Assembly (NCBI RefSeq): GCF_022012475.1
Contig: NZ_JAKLWS010000011.1
Location: forward strand, 1-64,000
From: Rhodohalobacter sulfatireducens
Lineage (GTDB): Bacteria > Bacteroidota > Rhodothermia > Balneolales > Balneolaceae
Direction: 5' to 3'
DNA length: 64,000 nt
Shown piece by piece: positions 26,173-35,142 of the stretch. Made by a program: the position numbers and the translations under genes. Positions within the stretch are counted from its first letter, which is position 1, and each line of letters begins with the position of its first letter. The notes beneath the pieces were generated by a model. That model did not search any database. It was not told the DNA's origin and worked only from the letters and a program-made list of their open reading frames with translations.

Positions 26173-26829
26173 ATGAAAACAACGAATTTATTCACACTCG
26201 TATTTTTAACTGCTTCATTGGCGGTCAGCACGTTTGGCCTTGAACTATCAGCACAGGAACTGAACAACAATCCCGAATTGGACGAACAGGTTCAGACTTT
26301 TCTTGATGAGAACCGACGTAGCTGGCGCGACATGAATATTCCCGCGATAGATGGGCAAATCCTCCATGATATCATTGTTGAGAACGGCTACACCCGGGCG
26401 CTAGAAATTGGGACTTCAACCGGGCATTCAGCGATCTGGATTGCCTGGGCACTCAGCAAAACCGGCGGAAAACTGATCACCATCGAGATTGATGAAGATC
26501 GTTACAATGAAGCCCTGGAAAATTTTGAGGAAGCCGGGCTCTCAGAATTTATCGATGCAAAACTCGCAAATGCCCACACACTTGTTCCCGAACTGGAAGG
26601 TCCATTTGATTTTGTTTTCTCAGATGCGGACAAAGACTGGTACACCAATTATTTCAAAGCGGTGGATCCTAATCTGGTAGTTGGAGGTTGCTTTACTGCT
26701 CATAATATTGGCAGAGGCCGTGGTGGTACTACTGAGTTTTATGAACATATATCCAGTCTTTCAAATTATGAGACTACGCTGAACAGCACCGGGAATGGGG
26801 TTTCGATTAGTTATAAAAGAGGGGAGTAA
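26173..26829 (+). CDS. O-methyltransferase-like protein with signal peptide
   Basis: The 218-residue product is a class I SAM-dependent methyltransferase of the caffeoyl-CoA/catechol O-methyltransferase type. Motif I is ALEIGTSTGHSAIWIAW (about 76-92), the acidic turn is ITIEIDEDRYNEAL, and DFVFSDADKDWYTNYF carries the metal-binding aspartates. Unusually, residues 1-27 look like a Sec signal peptide cleaved at LSA-QE. Since SAM is cytosolic, either the signal is a membrane anchor or the enzyme is exported for another role. Similar leader-bearing homologues occur in Bacteroidota. AGGAG at about 26161-26165 gives a good RBS. A GC-rich hairpin follows. Confidence 0.82.
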   Translation: MKTTNLFTLVFLTASLAVSTFGLELSAQELNNNPELDEQVQTFLDENRRSWRDMNIPAIDGQILHDIIVENGYTRALEIGTSTGHSAIWIAWALSKTGGKLITIEIDEDRYNEALENFEEAGLSEFIDAKLANAHTLVPELEGPFDFVFSDADKDWYTNYFKAVDPNLVVGGCFTAHNIGRGRGGTTEFYEHISSLSNYETTLNSTGNGVSISYKRGE

Positions 26830-26876
26830 ACCTTTTGTTGGTTTTTGTATTTAGAAAATCTCCCCTTGAGCTGAGT

Positions 26877-26896
26877 CCGCCTTGAGGCGGGAGGGG
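26877..26896 (+). terminator. GC-rich hairpin after methyltransferase gene
   Basis: CCGCCTTGAGGCGG forms a perfect 5-bp stem with a TTGA loop, flanked by CCCCT upstream and AGGGG downstream that can extend pairing. There is no T-run. It may be a rho-independent terminator variant or a REP-like repeat. Confidence 0.4.
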
Positions 26897-26940
26897 TGTA
26901 GCCTGCTCCTGTATTCTGTAATCAGATCGTTAAATCGAAT

Positions 26941-27039
26941 ATCGGACATCTCAAAAATCGTTCAATCAAAAAAGCACTTCCGGTTTTATAGATAGGCTTG
27001 ATATTCGATTTTTGACATAACAACGTAGCGATTTCCGAT
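26941..27039 (-). repeat. Dispersed ~100-bp palindromic repeat, inverted copy C
   Basis: Read on the minus strand it begins ATCGGAAATCGCTACGTTGT and ends AACGATTTTTGAGATGTCCGAT. This matches copies A and B at 18775-19005 in motif order and length. A partial further unit (CTACATCGGAAATCGAAAAT) follows at about 27057-27076. It lies upstream of the ECF sigma factor. Confidence 0.65.
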
Positions 27040-27241
27040 CTATAAATTGTAAATCCCTACATCGGAAATCGAAAATTTCATTTCGCTTAATCATGCGAGA
27101 GCTACAGCTTTATAAGCTTTTCCACTTTAAAATCAGCTCAAAATCAAAGAAAATTTCATCTCATCATTTTTTTGCAAGATTTTTTCGTCTCGATTGTCTA
27201 ATTAGTAATAGATTGATTAGCAGCAGATTTACGATGCTTTC

Positions 27242-27817
27242 ATGGCTGAAACAACAGATCAAAAAACATTGAACTTTGATGAGCTTTATGAGGAGTACGG
27301 CGATCGAATATTAAATATGGTATACCGTATGACCGGTGAAGAAGAGGCTGCCAGGGACCTTACGCAGGATATCTTTATGAAGGTTTATGAAAACCTTGAG
27401 GATTTTAAATATCAATCCAGCGCATATACCTGGATTTACAGAATTGCCACAAACCATACGCTAAACTATCTGAAGAAAAGAAACAGGTATAAGTGGTTGG
27501 ATCTGTTAGAGCGATCTGTTTCGGAAGTGATTCAATCGGAGACACCCATATTTGAATTTTGGGGTAACGATGGATTTGAATCGCCAGATATGAAATTAGA
27601 GAAGGAGGAACGGGAGGTGCTGGTCTGGAAACTCATTCAAAAACTCCCGGTCAAATACAGGCTGCCGCTGGTTCTACAGAGGTACGATGAAATGGGAAAT
27701 AAGGAGATCGCGGATGTAATGGATCTCAGTATCAGTGCCGTTGATTCCAGGATTTATCGAGCCAAAAAGAAATTATTGGATCTCATGAAACCGCATCTGG
27801 AGGATTTAAGAGGTTAG
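27242..27817 (+). CDS. ECF-family RNA polymerase sigma factor
   Basis: This 191-residue protein is a sigma-70 of the extracytoplasmic function group. Region 2 (about 12-85) includes LYEEYGDRILNMVYRMTG, ARDLTQDIFMKVYENL and YTWIYRIATNHTLNYL; region 4 (about 128-185) includes LPVKYRLPLVLQRYDEM and KEIADVMDLSISAVDSRIYR. It directs RNA polymerase to a stress regulon. Its anti-sigma factor begins 21 bases downstream and a Spy-like periplasmic protein follows, overlapping, so the three genes form one operon. The trigger is probably envelope stress. Confidence 0.92.
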   Translation: MAETTDQKTLNFDELYEEYGDRILNMVYRMTGEEEAARDLTQDIFMKVYENLEDFKYQSSAYTWIYRIATNHTLNYLKKRNRYKWLDLLERSVSEVIQSETPIFEFWGNDGFESPDMKLEKEEREVLVWKLIQKLPVKYRLPLVLQRYDEMGNKEIADVMDLSISAVDSRIYRAKKKLLDLMKPHLEDLRG

Positions 27818-27838
27818 TTTAAAAGAAAAGGTGATAAC

Positions 27839-28309
27839 ATGATGAGTAACAGAAACCACGTAAAAAAATATTTCCTTGATTGGTTGGAAGGACACCTTGA
27901 TGAAGACAAGGAAAAAGAGATCAACCGGCATTTAAAACAGTGTGAATCTTGCCATTCATACTTTCAAACCATGCAAATTATCATGGAAGAACCGAGTCCC
28001 GAACGGCTGCCAGATTTAAAGAGAGATCCATATCTGCCTGTTCGGATTAAACAGAAAGCATTCAAGAGTTCTGAACAGGATTCGGTTTCAATTTTTGGTC
28101 TTTCGAAAGCACTAACCGGATCACTGGTTGTGCTGGGACTTCTCCTTGGATTTTTAACGGGACAACTGCTGGTGTATCACACTGAAACTTCACAAGATGT
28201 TTCCGAACAAACCTCGGTTTCAGAACTGTATTACGAGGGGATGGTTCAGCCGAGCTTAGGATCAAATTTTGAACAAGTATTAACAGAAATGGAAGGTGAT
28301 CAGCAATGA
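27839..28309 (+). CDS. Anti-sigma factor with zinc-finger (zf-HC2) domain
   Basis: This 156-residue protein has an N-terminal zf-HC2/ASD module with HLKQCESC (H31, C35, C38), the HxxxCxxC zinc motif of ECF anti-sigma factors. One transmembrane helix lies at about 91-113 (LTGSLVVLGLLLGFLTGQLL). The C-terminal 40 residues would be periplasmic. Its position directly after the sigma gene and its topology support membrane sequestration of the sigma factor. Its 3' end overlaps the start of the next gene by 4 bases, suggesting translational coupling. Confidence 0.85.
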   Translation: MMSNRNHVKKYFLDWLEGHLDEDKEKEINRHLKQCESCHSYFQTMQIIMEEPSPERLPDLKRDPYLPVRIKQKAFKSSEQDSVSIFGLSKALTGSLVVLGLLLGFLTGQLLVYHTETSQDVSEQTSVSELYYEGMVQPSLGSNFEQVLTEMEGDQQ

Positions 28310-28839
28310 AAGTAAAAACAATGGTCGGTACACTCATCTTTTTAATTGTTCTGAATATTGGGGTTTTAGGGACGATCGTGTATCTGAATGTAGCCGAACG
28401 TGTGCCTCCAATTGCGAGGTTTTTAAATCCCGAACCCCGATTTGAACCCCCTTTTGCCGGCGAAATGAAACGTATTGATAATCTAACTCCGGAACAGCAG
28501 CAAAAGATGGTTCAACTCGTACAATCCTATCAGTCAGAAATAGAACCTATGCAGGAAGAGATCCAGGTTCTTGAACAAGAGATGTTTCAATTACTGGTCG
28601 ATCAGGAGGAGGTTGATTCCATTGGGACTGAAAATATCTTGCGTGAAATTGCAGCTATTCGATTAGAGATTAGTAAGCATGCTTTGGAGAGTCTGCAACG
28701 TTCAAAAACATTTCTGACTAAAGAACAACAGAATAGCTTTATAAGGAGGATTATGTCGACTGGCCGCAGGCCCAATTTTGGTCCTGGGCTCAATGGCCCC
28801 AACCCACCTATGTTAAACAGGCCTTTTGACAATCAGTAA
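28306..28839 (+). CDS. Spy/CpxP-like periplasmic heavy-metal-sensor-family protein
   Basis: This 177-residue protein has one N-terminal membrane helix or signal (residues 5-27) and then a helical, charged domain starting LTPEQQQKMVQLVQSYQSEI, the LTxxQ-type opening of Spy/CpxP/CnrX-like proteins. A second similar segment is FLTKEQQNSFIRRIM. The tail is proline- and asparagine-rich. The domain may act as a periplasmic sensor or chaperone feeding the anti-sigma factor. Its ATG overlaps the anti-sigma stop. No histidine-rich metal site is obvious. Confidence 0.72.
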   Translation: MKVKTMVGTLIFLIVLNIGVLGTIVYLNVAERVPPIARFLNPEPRFEPPFAGEMKRIDNLTPEQQQKMVQLVQSYQSEIEPMQEEIQVLEQEMFQLLVDQEEVDSIGTENILREIAAIRLEISKHALESLQRSKTFLTKEQQNSFIRRIMSTGRRPNFGPGLNGPNPPMLNRPFDNQ

Positions 28840-29107
28840 AGGAGTATTCGTAACTGCGATTCATGCCTACAAAGAATGAGTGTAGCCTAAATTGATTCTC
28901 CGTAACAACTCTAACCTTCTATAGAACCGGAAATTTTCGATATAGGTCGCCCGGTTCCAATGTGGACAATTTTCAATCTGATTTATCCCATCCTGCTGTC
29001 CAATTCGTATCCATACAAAAAAATCAAATAATTTTGCAAGGAGTTGGAGTTGCTGTTGTCTAAAGAAATAAGCAGCAAACATTAACAAAAGAAAAAAGAG
29101 GAATAAC

Positions 29108-29995
29108 ATGGTTAAACGAATATATAAAACTGTTCTGGTACTTTTTTTATTAGGCACAACCTCATGCTCTGATGCATTAAACTCGACTACAGATACAACA
29201 GCCGAACTGGAGTTTATGGAACCGATGACTTCGGCACTCATGTCTCTTGAAAGTAATGAGGCAAGTGGAAATGGCATTTTTATACTGAACTGGAGTGCTC
29301 TGAATCCCCGGTTTTTAAAAGACAATGAAAACAAGTTGGGATTAGCGATGGCCATCGGTTTTGATGAACAAGTTTCATTCAAGCCACCCTATCATACCAG
29401 CACCGTGGATATGGGATCTGTACGCATAGAATCCGCTCAAGGGGAATCGGTTGGATTGAGTAAACAATCCAGTCGATTTTCAGGTGAACATACGGTCTAC
29501 AGCCATCGATCTTTCGGTCCGTTTTCAAATGAATCATCTCTCAGTTATCAAGCTGACGCTGAGTATACGATCAGTACAACGGGTTCAGAGACTTTTCCGG
29601 CTCTCAACCTCAAAGCGACTACACCAGAGAAGCAAGTGTCGATTGTTACCCCCTCCTCAAATCGCATGGAGAACCATTCAGGGGGTGTTGAATTGAGCTG
29701 GGATGCGGTATCCGGAAAACCTGTGGCAATCCATATTCGTCCTTCGTTCAATCCAAAAGAAGGTGAAAAACCGGGGAAATTCAACAGGGAAGATTCAGAA
29801 ATGATCCTGTTGGAAGATCAAAATGGAACATATACGATCTCGGGAGAAACCCTGTCTGAAATTGCAGATCGTACGGGAGCACATACACTTCACATATCAG
29901 TCGGACAACTCCATGTGAATGATGTTGAGTCCGGTGGCCAAACATACAGGGTTATTATGAGATCATCTGATCATCTTCGAGTTGATTTAGATTGA
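29108..29995 (+). CDS. Lipoprotein, unknown function
   Basis: This 295-residue protein begins with a lipoprotein signal ending LLGTTSC (C20). The mature part is beta-rich and polar and includes ALNPRFLKDNENKLGLAMAI and a second beta-sandwich-like stretch from about 170 (QVSIVTPSSNRMENHSGGVE). No catalytic motif or named family is recognised. It follows the sigma/anti-sigma/Spy-like operon by 268 bases on the same strand and may belong to the sigma regulon, but that is untested. A good terminator follows at 30016-30052. Confidence 0.7.
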   Translation: MVKRIYKTVLVLFLLGTTSCSDALNSTTDTTAELEFMEPMTSALMSLESNEASGNGIFILNWSALNPRFLKDNENKLGLAMAIGFDEQVSFKPPYHTSTVDMGSVRIESAQGESVGLSKQSSRFSGEHTVYSHRSFGPFSNESSLSYQADAEYTISTTGSETFPALNLKATTPEKQVSIVTPSSNRMENHSGGVELSWDAVSGKPVAIHIRPSFNPKEGEKPGKFNREDSEMILLEDQNGTYTISGETLSEIADRTGAHTLHISVGQLHVNDVESGGQTYRVIMRSSDHLRVDLD

Positions 29996-30015
29996 TATCT
30001 ATTCTGGCTGATCTA

Positions 30016-30052
30016 AACTGGCAGAGATTCTGATGAATTCCTGCCAGTTTTC
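30016..30052 (+). terminator. Rho-independent terminator
   Basis: AACTGGCAG (30016-30024) and CTGCCAGTT (30041-30049) form a perfect 9-bp stem with a 16-base loop followed by TTTTCT. It lies just after the lipoprotein gene, reading plus. Confidence 0.8.
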
Positions 30053-30102
30053 TATTTGATGAATGTATGATGAGGATCAACAAGGTCTCTAATTAATGTG
30101 AA

Positions 30103-31548
30103 TTAATTTCGTTCTCTTAATCTCTCATAAGACTCCTCCAAATCAATAATCGGCTCAGGATAATCTTCTCCAAGTACTACATCATACATCTTCATCTCTT
30201 CGGAATTTTGCTCATGAAATTCCGGTAGCAGTTTGCCGGGAACCTTGCTCAATTCGGGGAGCCAATGTTGCATGTATTCGCCGTCGTGGTCGTATTTCTT
30301 GGCTTGGTTTACGATGTGGAAATAGCGATTTCGGGGATCTGTGCCTACACCGGCAATGTATGCCCAGTTTCCGTAGTTAGAGTACACGTCGTAGTCAATC
30401 AGTTGTGATTCAAACCAGGCCGCTCCCCAGCGCCAGTCGATACCGAGATTTTTGGCCAAAACGGAAGCAACATTTTGTCGTCCGCGGTTCGACATAAAAC
30501 CGGTATGTTTGAGCTCACGCATGTTGGCATCTACAAAGGGGAAACCGGTAGTTCCATCTGTCCATCGATTAAATATTTCGGCATCATGTTTCCAATCAAC
30601 TTGCTTGTCTTGAATTCCACCGGGATAAAAAATCTTCGGATCATGCTTCACAAAAAGGAATTTCCAGTAATCCCGCCAGATCAGTTCAAAAATCATCCAG
30701 TATGTCGAGCGGTTATTGACCCGTTCGTGTTCATATTTTTTGACTTCTTTGTGGATCATTCGCGGTGAAAGAGCGCCAACTGCCAGCCAGGGAGAAAACT
30801 TGGAGGAGTAGTTCGCACCTAATAATCCATTTCGGGTTTTCTTGTAATTTTTCAGGTGATCACCCTCCCAAATGTAGTCGTTCATTCGCTTGATACCTTC
30901 CGTTTCGCCGCCTCTAAATCGAAGGACCGCACGGTCGTCGAATTCGGTTTCTCGATCGTATCCCAAATCTTCAAGTGATGGAATCGTGGACTCACCGGAC
31001 TCAAAATTCTGAGGGAGTGGAGGAAGCTTGTCCGGAATAGATAGTGGATCTCGAACAACAGATTGTTTCTCACACTTCTTTCGGAATTTCGTGTACACAT
31101 CCGGAATTTCAGACCCTGAAAACGGTATATCACTCAACTGGTAAAGCGTGGAGCCCCAATATGAATGGACATCTACATCGAGTGTGATTTGGTTTTTGAT
31201 TTTATTCCGAAGTGCCCGCTCTTCATAAGCCGGCTCCGCCTGGTGATAGAGATCAGTTATTTGATATGTATCGATCAATTCCGGTATCAGTTTAGCCGGA
31301 TCACCGACAAGCACAAGAAGTTTTGAATTTAGGGACCGAAGCTTTCCATCCAGATCTGCTAATGTCTCCAACAGAAACTGTGCCCGCCGAATCTCCATTT
31401 TTTTAAAACCGAGTTGAGGATGGGGTTCAAAGAGAGATTCATCGATCACATAAAGTGGTAGTAGTGTATTGGAATCCAGTGCTTTTGAAAGTGGAATGTG
31501 GTCGTGGAGCCGCAGATCGTTGCGGAACCAAAGTAAACTGTTCTTCAT
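30103..31548 (-). CDS. CRY-DASH-type cryptochrome/photolyase
   Basis: This 481-residue flavoprotein has the N-terminal photolyase alpha/beta domain (SLLWFRNDLRLHDH) and the FAD-binding helical domain. Diagnostic stretches include TRNGLLGANYSSKFSPWLA, FPFVDANMRELKHTGFMSNR, GRQNVASVLAKNLGIDWRWG and NWAYIAGVGTDPR followed by RYFHIVNQAKKYD. The last two mark the DASH subfamily, which repairs cyclobutane pyrimidine dimers in single-stranded DNA using blue light and may also sense light. Length is near the DASH norm. It is divergent from the PepSY-like gene across a 230-base spacer with direct repeats. Confidence 0.92.
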   Translation of the reverse strand: MKNSLLWFRNDLRLHDHIPLSKALDSNTLLPLYVIDESLFEPHPQLGFKKMEIRRAQFLLETLADLDGKLRSLNSKLLVLVGDPAKLIPELIDTYQITDLYHQAEPAYEERALRNKIKNQITLDVDVHSYWGSTLYQLSDIPFSGSEIPDVYTKFRKKCEKQSVVRDPLSIPDKLPPLPQNFESGESTIPSLEDLGYDRETEFDDRAVLRFRGGETEGIKRMNDYIWEGDHLKNYKKTRNGLLGANYSSKFSPWLAVGALSPRMIHKEVKKYEHERVNNRSTYWMIFELIWRDYWKFLFVKHDPKIFYPGGIQDKQVDWKHDAEIFNRWTDGTTGFPFVDANMRELKHTGFMSNRGRQNVASVLAKNLGIDWRWGAAWFESQLIDYDVYSNYGNWAYIAGVGTDPRNRYFHIVNQAKKYDHDGEYMQHWLPELSKVPGKLLPEFHEQNSEEMKMYDVVLGEDYPEPIIDLEESYERLRERN

Positions 31549-31705
31549 GGAAGTTGTGCTGTTTTTCGTATCAAACGGGCAGAGTGTTGTTCAGCGTTCC
31601 TATCCTTATTGTCCTTAATCTCAATCATCAAACAAAGCCTCTGAAAAAGCGTTTCGAAGAAAAATGAACCACAACATTTTGAATGTAGACTGAATCTAAG
31701 TTTCC

Positions 31706-31761
31706 AAACGGTTATCAAATGAATACGTCTAATCATCAAATAAATAGACTTTAAACGGTTA
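31706..31761. promoter_or_regulatory. Direct repeats in a divergent promoter region
   Basis: AAACGGTTA occurs at 31706-31714 and again at 31753-31761, with the related strings ATCAAATGAATA (31714-31725) and ATCAAATAAATA (31735-31746) between them. They sit between the photolyase and PepSY-like gene starts, so they could be regulator sites. No known factor was recognised. Confidence 0.35.
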
Positions 31762-31778
31762 AAAAAGCGAGTGAACAG

Positions 31779-32309
31779 ATGGCTAATAATCATAAAAACA
31801 ATAAGAAAAGCATTCACTACTATATGCGCGTTCTTCACCGGGATATTGGATTTTTAATTCTCGGACTGATCGTAATTTATTCAATCAGCGGAATCGTGCT
31901 TACATTTCGAGATACGAATTTCCTGAAAACCGAGAGACAAGTTGAGCAACAACTGGAACCCAACCTGCAGGCGAATGAGTTGGCAGAAACACTTCGGATG
32001 AGAAGATTTAGCGTGGAAAGCGAAGACGCAGAGATCATCGATTTTGGAACAGGTACCTATAGTAAAGAAACCGGTTTGGCTACGTATTCAGTATATCAGT
32101 TACCGGTGATTCTCGAACGGTTTAACGATCTGCACAAAACAATGAGCAGCGGGGCCGCCAGTCCGTTTACCACAATGCTCGGCTTTTTACTGCTGTTTAT
32201 GGCGGTATCATCTTTTTGGATGTTCAAAACAACGACAGCTCAATTCAAACGAGGGATGATTTTCACGGCGGTTGGAATAGTAGCCTCCATTGCTCTGTTA
32301 ATATTTTAA
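31779..32309 (+). CDS. PepSY-associated membrane protein
   Basis: This 176-residue protein has a first helix at about 20-42 preceded by YYMRVLHRDIGFLILGLIVI, the RxLHRDIG pattern of PepSY-associated transmembrane proteins. A periplasmic loop of about 80 residues follows, then two helices at about 128-147 and 155-175. The segment LERFNDLHKTMSSG before the second helix resembles the family's conserved histidine region. Relatives are linked to iron uptake reductases or envelope regulation. A reductase role is not shown, since no cofactor motif is visible. Confidence 0.72.
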   Translation: MANNHKNNKKSIHYYMRVLHRDIGFLILGLIVIYSISGIVLTFRDTNFLKTERQVEQQLEPNLQANELAETLRMRRFSVESEDAEIIDFGTGTYSKETGLATYSVYQLPVILERFNDLHKTMSSGAASPFTTMLGFLLLFMAVSSFWMFKTTTAQFKRGMIFTAVGIVASIALLIF

Positions 32310-32454
32310 AGTGAGGGTTTGGCTTAGGGATTCAAAGAAAAGCAACGGGATGCGTGTAAAGAGATCAAATTTGATGTAAAAGGAATCTGCGATCTCTGAT
32401 ATGGGTAAGTGATCTAAGATCTTTAGAAAGATGCAATTCACTATTTATCAAGCA

Positions 32455-35004
32455 TCAACGAGAATCATCACTCCAAACCATAATCTCCGAAATACCGGTG
32501 TATCCATCTGGTCGATGGGTTAACATCAACCTAATTTTGTTACTTACCACAGGTTCTTCAAGAATAAATGTATTTAGTGCCATTGGCGTCGGTTTTTCTG
32601 AACTGCGTCTCTGTACCTCTGCGGTATTCCATTCTCCCTGATCTAAGTATTGAATTTCAATCGAGGCAGGGGCACCGGCGCGTCCACGGTCTCCGGCAAA
32701 AATTATATCGATCCCTTGGATCGGTTTCCTGGGGCCTAAATTGATCTCAATCCAGTCAATTTTGTTGGGTGAGTTTTCGGATGTCCATGCCGGGCTGTTG
32801 TTATAGGGAATGAGGTGCATCATATCACTCACATTTGTTAGACTTGAGCCGGGACTTGTATAAGATGCCGAGAAGATCGGGTAGAGTTTACCATCGGGGT
32901 TGTACGCCAGGTTTTTTATTTCATCAGTTGGTTGAGCCAGTGGGAATTCAGCAGGCCCCCAAGCTTCAAGTTCGGTGAGTCCGACCGCTTGATTGGGTTG
33001 AGGGGTGAGTTGGACTCGGATTCTTGATGTGTTTTGTGGCTCGGTAAAAGTGATGATGTTTGGTTTCTTTCCAACAGGGGATTGTGGAGTGTGGTTTGTG
33101 GATGAATGGGATTGCCATTTGTCGTCATTCCAGGTTTGGATTTCATAACCGGTTGGCGGTACGATCTCTTCGCCGTCATCTAAAAAGTAGAGTTTGATCT
33201 CGTTAATCGGGCGCTCCACGCCAAAATCTACTGCAATCCACTCTTTGTCGCTACCCGATTCTGAAACCCATCGATTGGCCGGTGTTTCGTGGTACCAATA
33301 ATTTCCTTCATTGGCATAGTATGATGAATGCCCGGTTTGATAGGATGACACGGTGATATGGGGAAAGAATCCGCGTCCGTTGTTTACTGCATAGTTGACG
33401 GGGGGTTGGTGTAGAGTCTGATCTTCGACTGGCTCAATCGATACTTCCAGTTTCTGAATGGTTTCAGAGGATTTCACTTTTTCTCCATCCACAAAAATCA
33501 TCAAACCTTGTCCGCGATTGTAGTGAGACCCATGACGATCCCAAACAATTGACAAAGAGTGACCGTGGTAGTCCACATCTTCAAGGGCAAAATAATCCCA
33601 ATCTTCAGGAATCAGCGGATTGAGAACGAACGAGTTTTCAGCCTGCGGACGCAACCCAACCAGCCCGGTAATCACATTATTGATATACCCTGAATGCAGA
33701 TAGTGCTCACTGTGGTAGTGGTCATCGTGGCCTTCCCATGACCCGGTAAATGGATCGGCAGCTTCAGCGATATACGGCCTGCCGTCTTTTTCGTGTGTTT
33801 TTGCATAGATTTGCAAAATGTCGAGATAATCATTGTTGTCAATCACATCCTGATCATAGTTGTTCAAGAGGTTAGCCATCGCAACCAAAGTTTGAGTATT
33901 TGCATAGGGCCAGGAGTTTCCGCTCCAAACACAGCAATCATCGGCAACCAAGAACTGTGGATCGTTTCTTTCAGTGGTTGTAGGTCCATATTCCGAGTAG
34001 AAATAATTCTCATCCATCAGGTATTTCCAGGCTTCTTCATATCCCGGATCTGGCAGATTGAATTGCCATGGGACAAATCCAATCGCCTCTCGCCCGTGCG
34101 GACTGCCGGCATAAAGTCCTGTTTCATAGGTAAGTGAATACGCTTCGATTCCGTCTTTTTCATCAAACGCAAACTGGTGGAAAAAGAATTGGCGATCTTG
34201 ATTCCAAAGTTCTTCCTGGACTCGCTCTTTTAGTTTTTCGGCTTTTTTGGTGTATTCTTTGGTCCGATCGGTTTCACCAAGCAGGGCAGAGGCTTTGGAA
34301 AGTGCTAAAAGATCGGCGTACATATAACTGTTGAGGGTGGGACGGAAGCCATCTCCGCCGTCAAATTCCCGGTCAGTTTGCCGCCCGTTGATGTTCAACT
34401 CCATTCCATCGTGCATGCCATCCCACATAAACATGCCATGGCCGGGTTCAAAATGCTCCTTTTCAAAACCGTTGTACTGCTGAATCATATAGGGATAAAC
34501 AGTCTCAAGAAAATTCTTGTCTTGATTCACTTTGTAGACCGCCCACATCGAATCGCCGTACCAGTTGCTGTAACTCCGCGGTTCTGCACCCGGAACTTCA
34601 AACCAGTATCGGGCAAAATCATTAACAATTTGTGGATTTTTTAACCATCTCACCTCGTAAAACTGGTGCCCCAGCGGGCAACTGATCGCACCATAAGTTC
34701 CGGACCAAAATGGCCGATTGATAAACTCGGTAAAGGTATACCCGTGTTCAGGCGAACCGTAGATCAGGTGTTTGGTCATTACCTCCCAGCGGTAGTAGTA
34801 GATTTCGGTAAATGCTGAATCCGGAGAATCAAAAAAGGGAATATTCTCTTTATACCAATCCCAGTCTTGATTATCCCACCAACTGTATCGGTCCAGGATT
34901 TCCTGTTTATCTAAAATGGAGGATTGCTTTGTTTGGCAGTGAGCAATTGAAATAAAACCCAAAAGCATAAGAGCGGCTGTGGCAATTCCAAACGAAGTTC
35001 TCAT
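32455..35004 (-). CDS. Secreted alpha/alpha-barrel glycoside hydrolase with discoidin domains
   Basis: This 849-residue protein has a signal peptide (about 1-23). Residues about 50-480 resemble the (alpha/alpha)6 barrels of the GH63/mannosylglycerate-hydrolase type: NRPFWSGTYGAISCPLGHQF, GHGMFMWDGMHDGMELN, DGFRPTLNSYMYADLLALSK and GREAIGFVPWQFNLPDP. The acidic residues in DGMHDGMELN and the later WEGHD are candidate catalytic or substrate residues. Two C-terminal F5/8-type-C-like sandwiches follow (about 560-690, with IAVDFGVERPINEIKLYF, and 715-845, with IEINLGPRKPIQGIDIIF), probably binding carbohydrate. The exact glycan is unknown. No PUL/SusCD genes are adjacent. Confidence 0.78.
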   Translation of the reverse strand: MRTSFGIATAALMLLGFISIAHCQTKQSSILDKQEILDRYSWWDNQDWDWYKENIPFFDSPDSAFTEIYYYRWEVMTKHLIYGSPEHGYTFTEFINRPFWSGTYGAISCPLGHQFYEVRWLKNPQIVNDFARYWFEVPGAEPRSYSNWYGDSMWAVYKVNQDKNFLETVYPYMIQQYNGFEKEHFEPGHGMFMWDGMHDGMELNINGRQTDREFDGGDGFRPTLNSYMYADLLALSKASALLGETDRTKEYTKKAEKLKERVQEELWNQDRQFFFHQFAFDEKDGIEAYSLTYETGLYAGSPHGREAIGFVPWQFNLPDPGYEEAWKYLMDENYFYSEYGPTTTERNDPQFLVADDCCVWSGNSWPYANTQTLVAMANLLNNYDQDVIDNNDYLDILQIYAKTHEKDGRPYIAEAADPFTGSWEGHDDHYHSEHYLHSGYINNVITGLVGLRPQAENSFVLNPLIPEDWDYFALEDVDYHGHSLSIVWDRHGSHYNRGQGLMIFVDGEKVKSSETIQKLEVSIEPVEDQTLHQPPVNYAVNNGRGFFPHITVSSYQTGHSSYYANEGNYWYHETPANRWVSESGSDKEWIAVDFGVERPINEIKLYFLDDGEEIVPPTGYEIQTWNDDKWQSHSSTNHTPQSPVGKKPNIITFTEPQNTSRIRVQLTPQPNQAVGLTELEAWGPAEFPLAQPTDEIKNLAYNPDGKLYPIFSASYTSPGSSLTNVSDMMHLIPYNNSPAWTSENSPNKIDWIEINLGPRKPIQGIDIIFAGDRGRAGAPASIEIQYLDQGEWNTAEVQRRSSEKPTPMALNTFILEEPVVSNKIRLMLTHRPDGYTGISEIMVWSDDSR

Positions 35005-35142
35005 AGAAGGTATTCAGGTTTTTAAATGAGAAGAATTGCCACGGAATCTCAGAAAGTCTTAAAAAAACGGGGAGTTCTTTGTTTCTATGGCAATGATATT
35101 ACTGGATAATTTATGGATGAAGAATCAGTCGTCAAAATATAA

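Noticed and set aside
28867-29382. 171-residue minus-strand frame antisense to the lipoprotein gene
   Set aside because: Half of it is antisense to a signal-bearing lipoprotein gene, and the remainder has no recognisable family. The shorter part at 28867-29085 might be a fragment, but I cannot support it.
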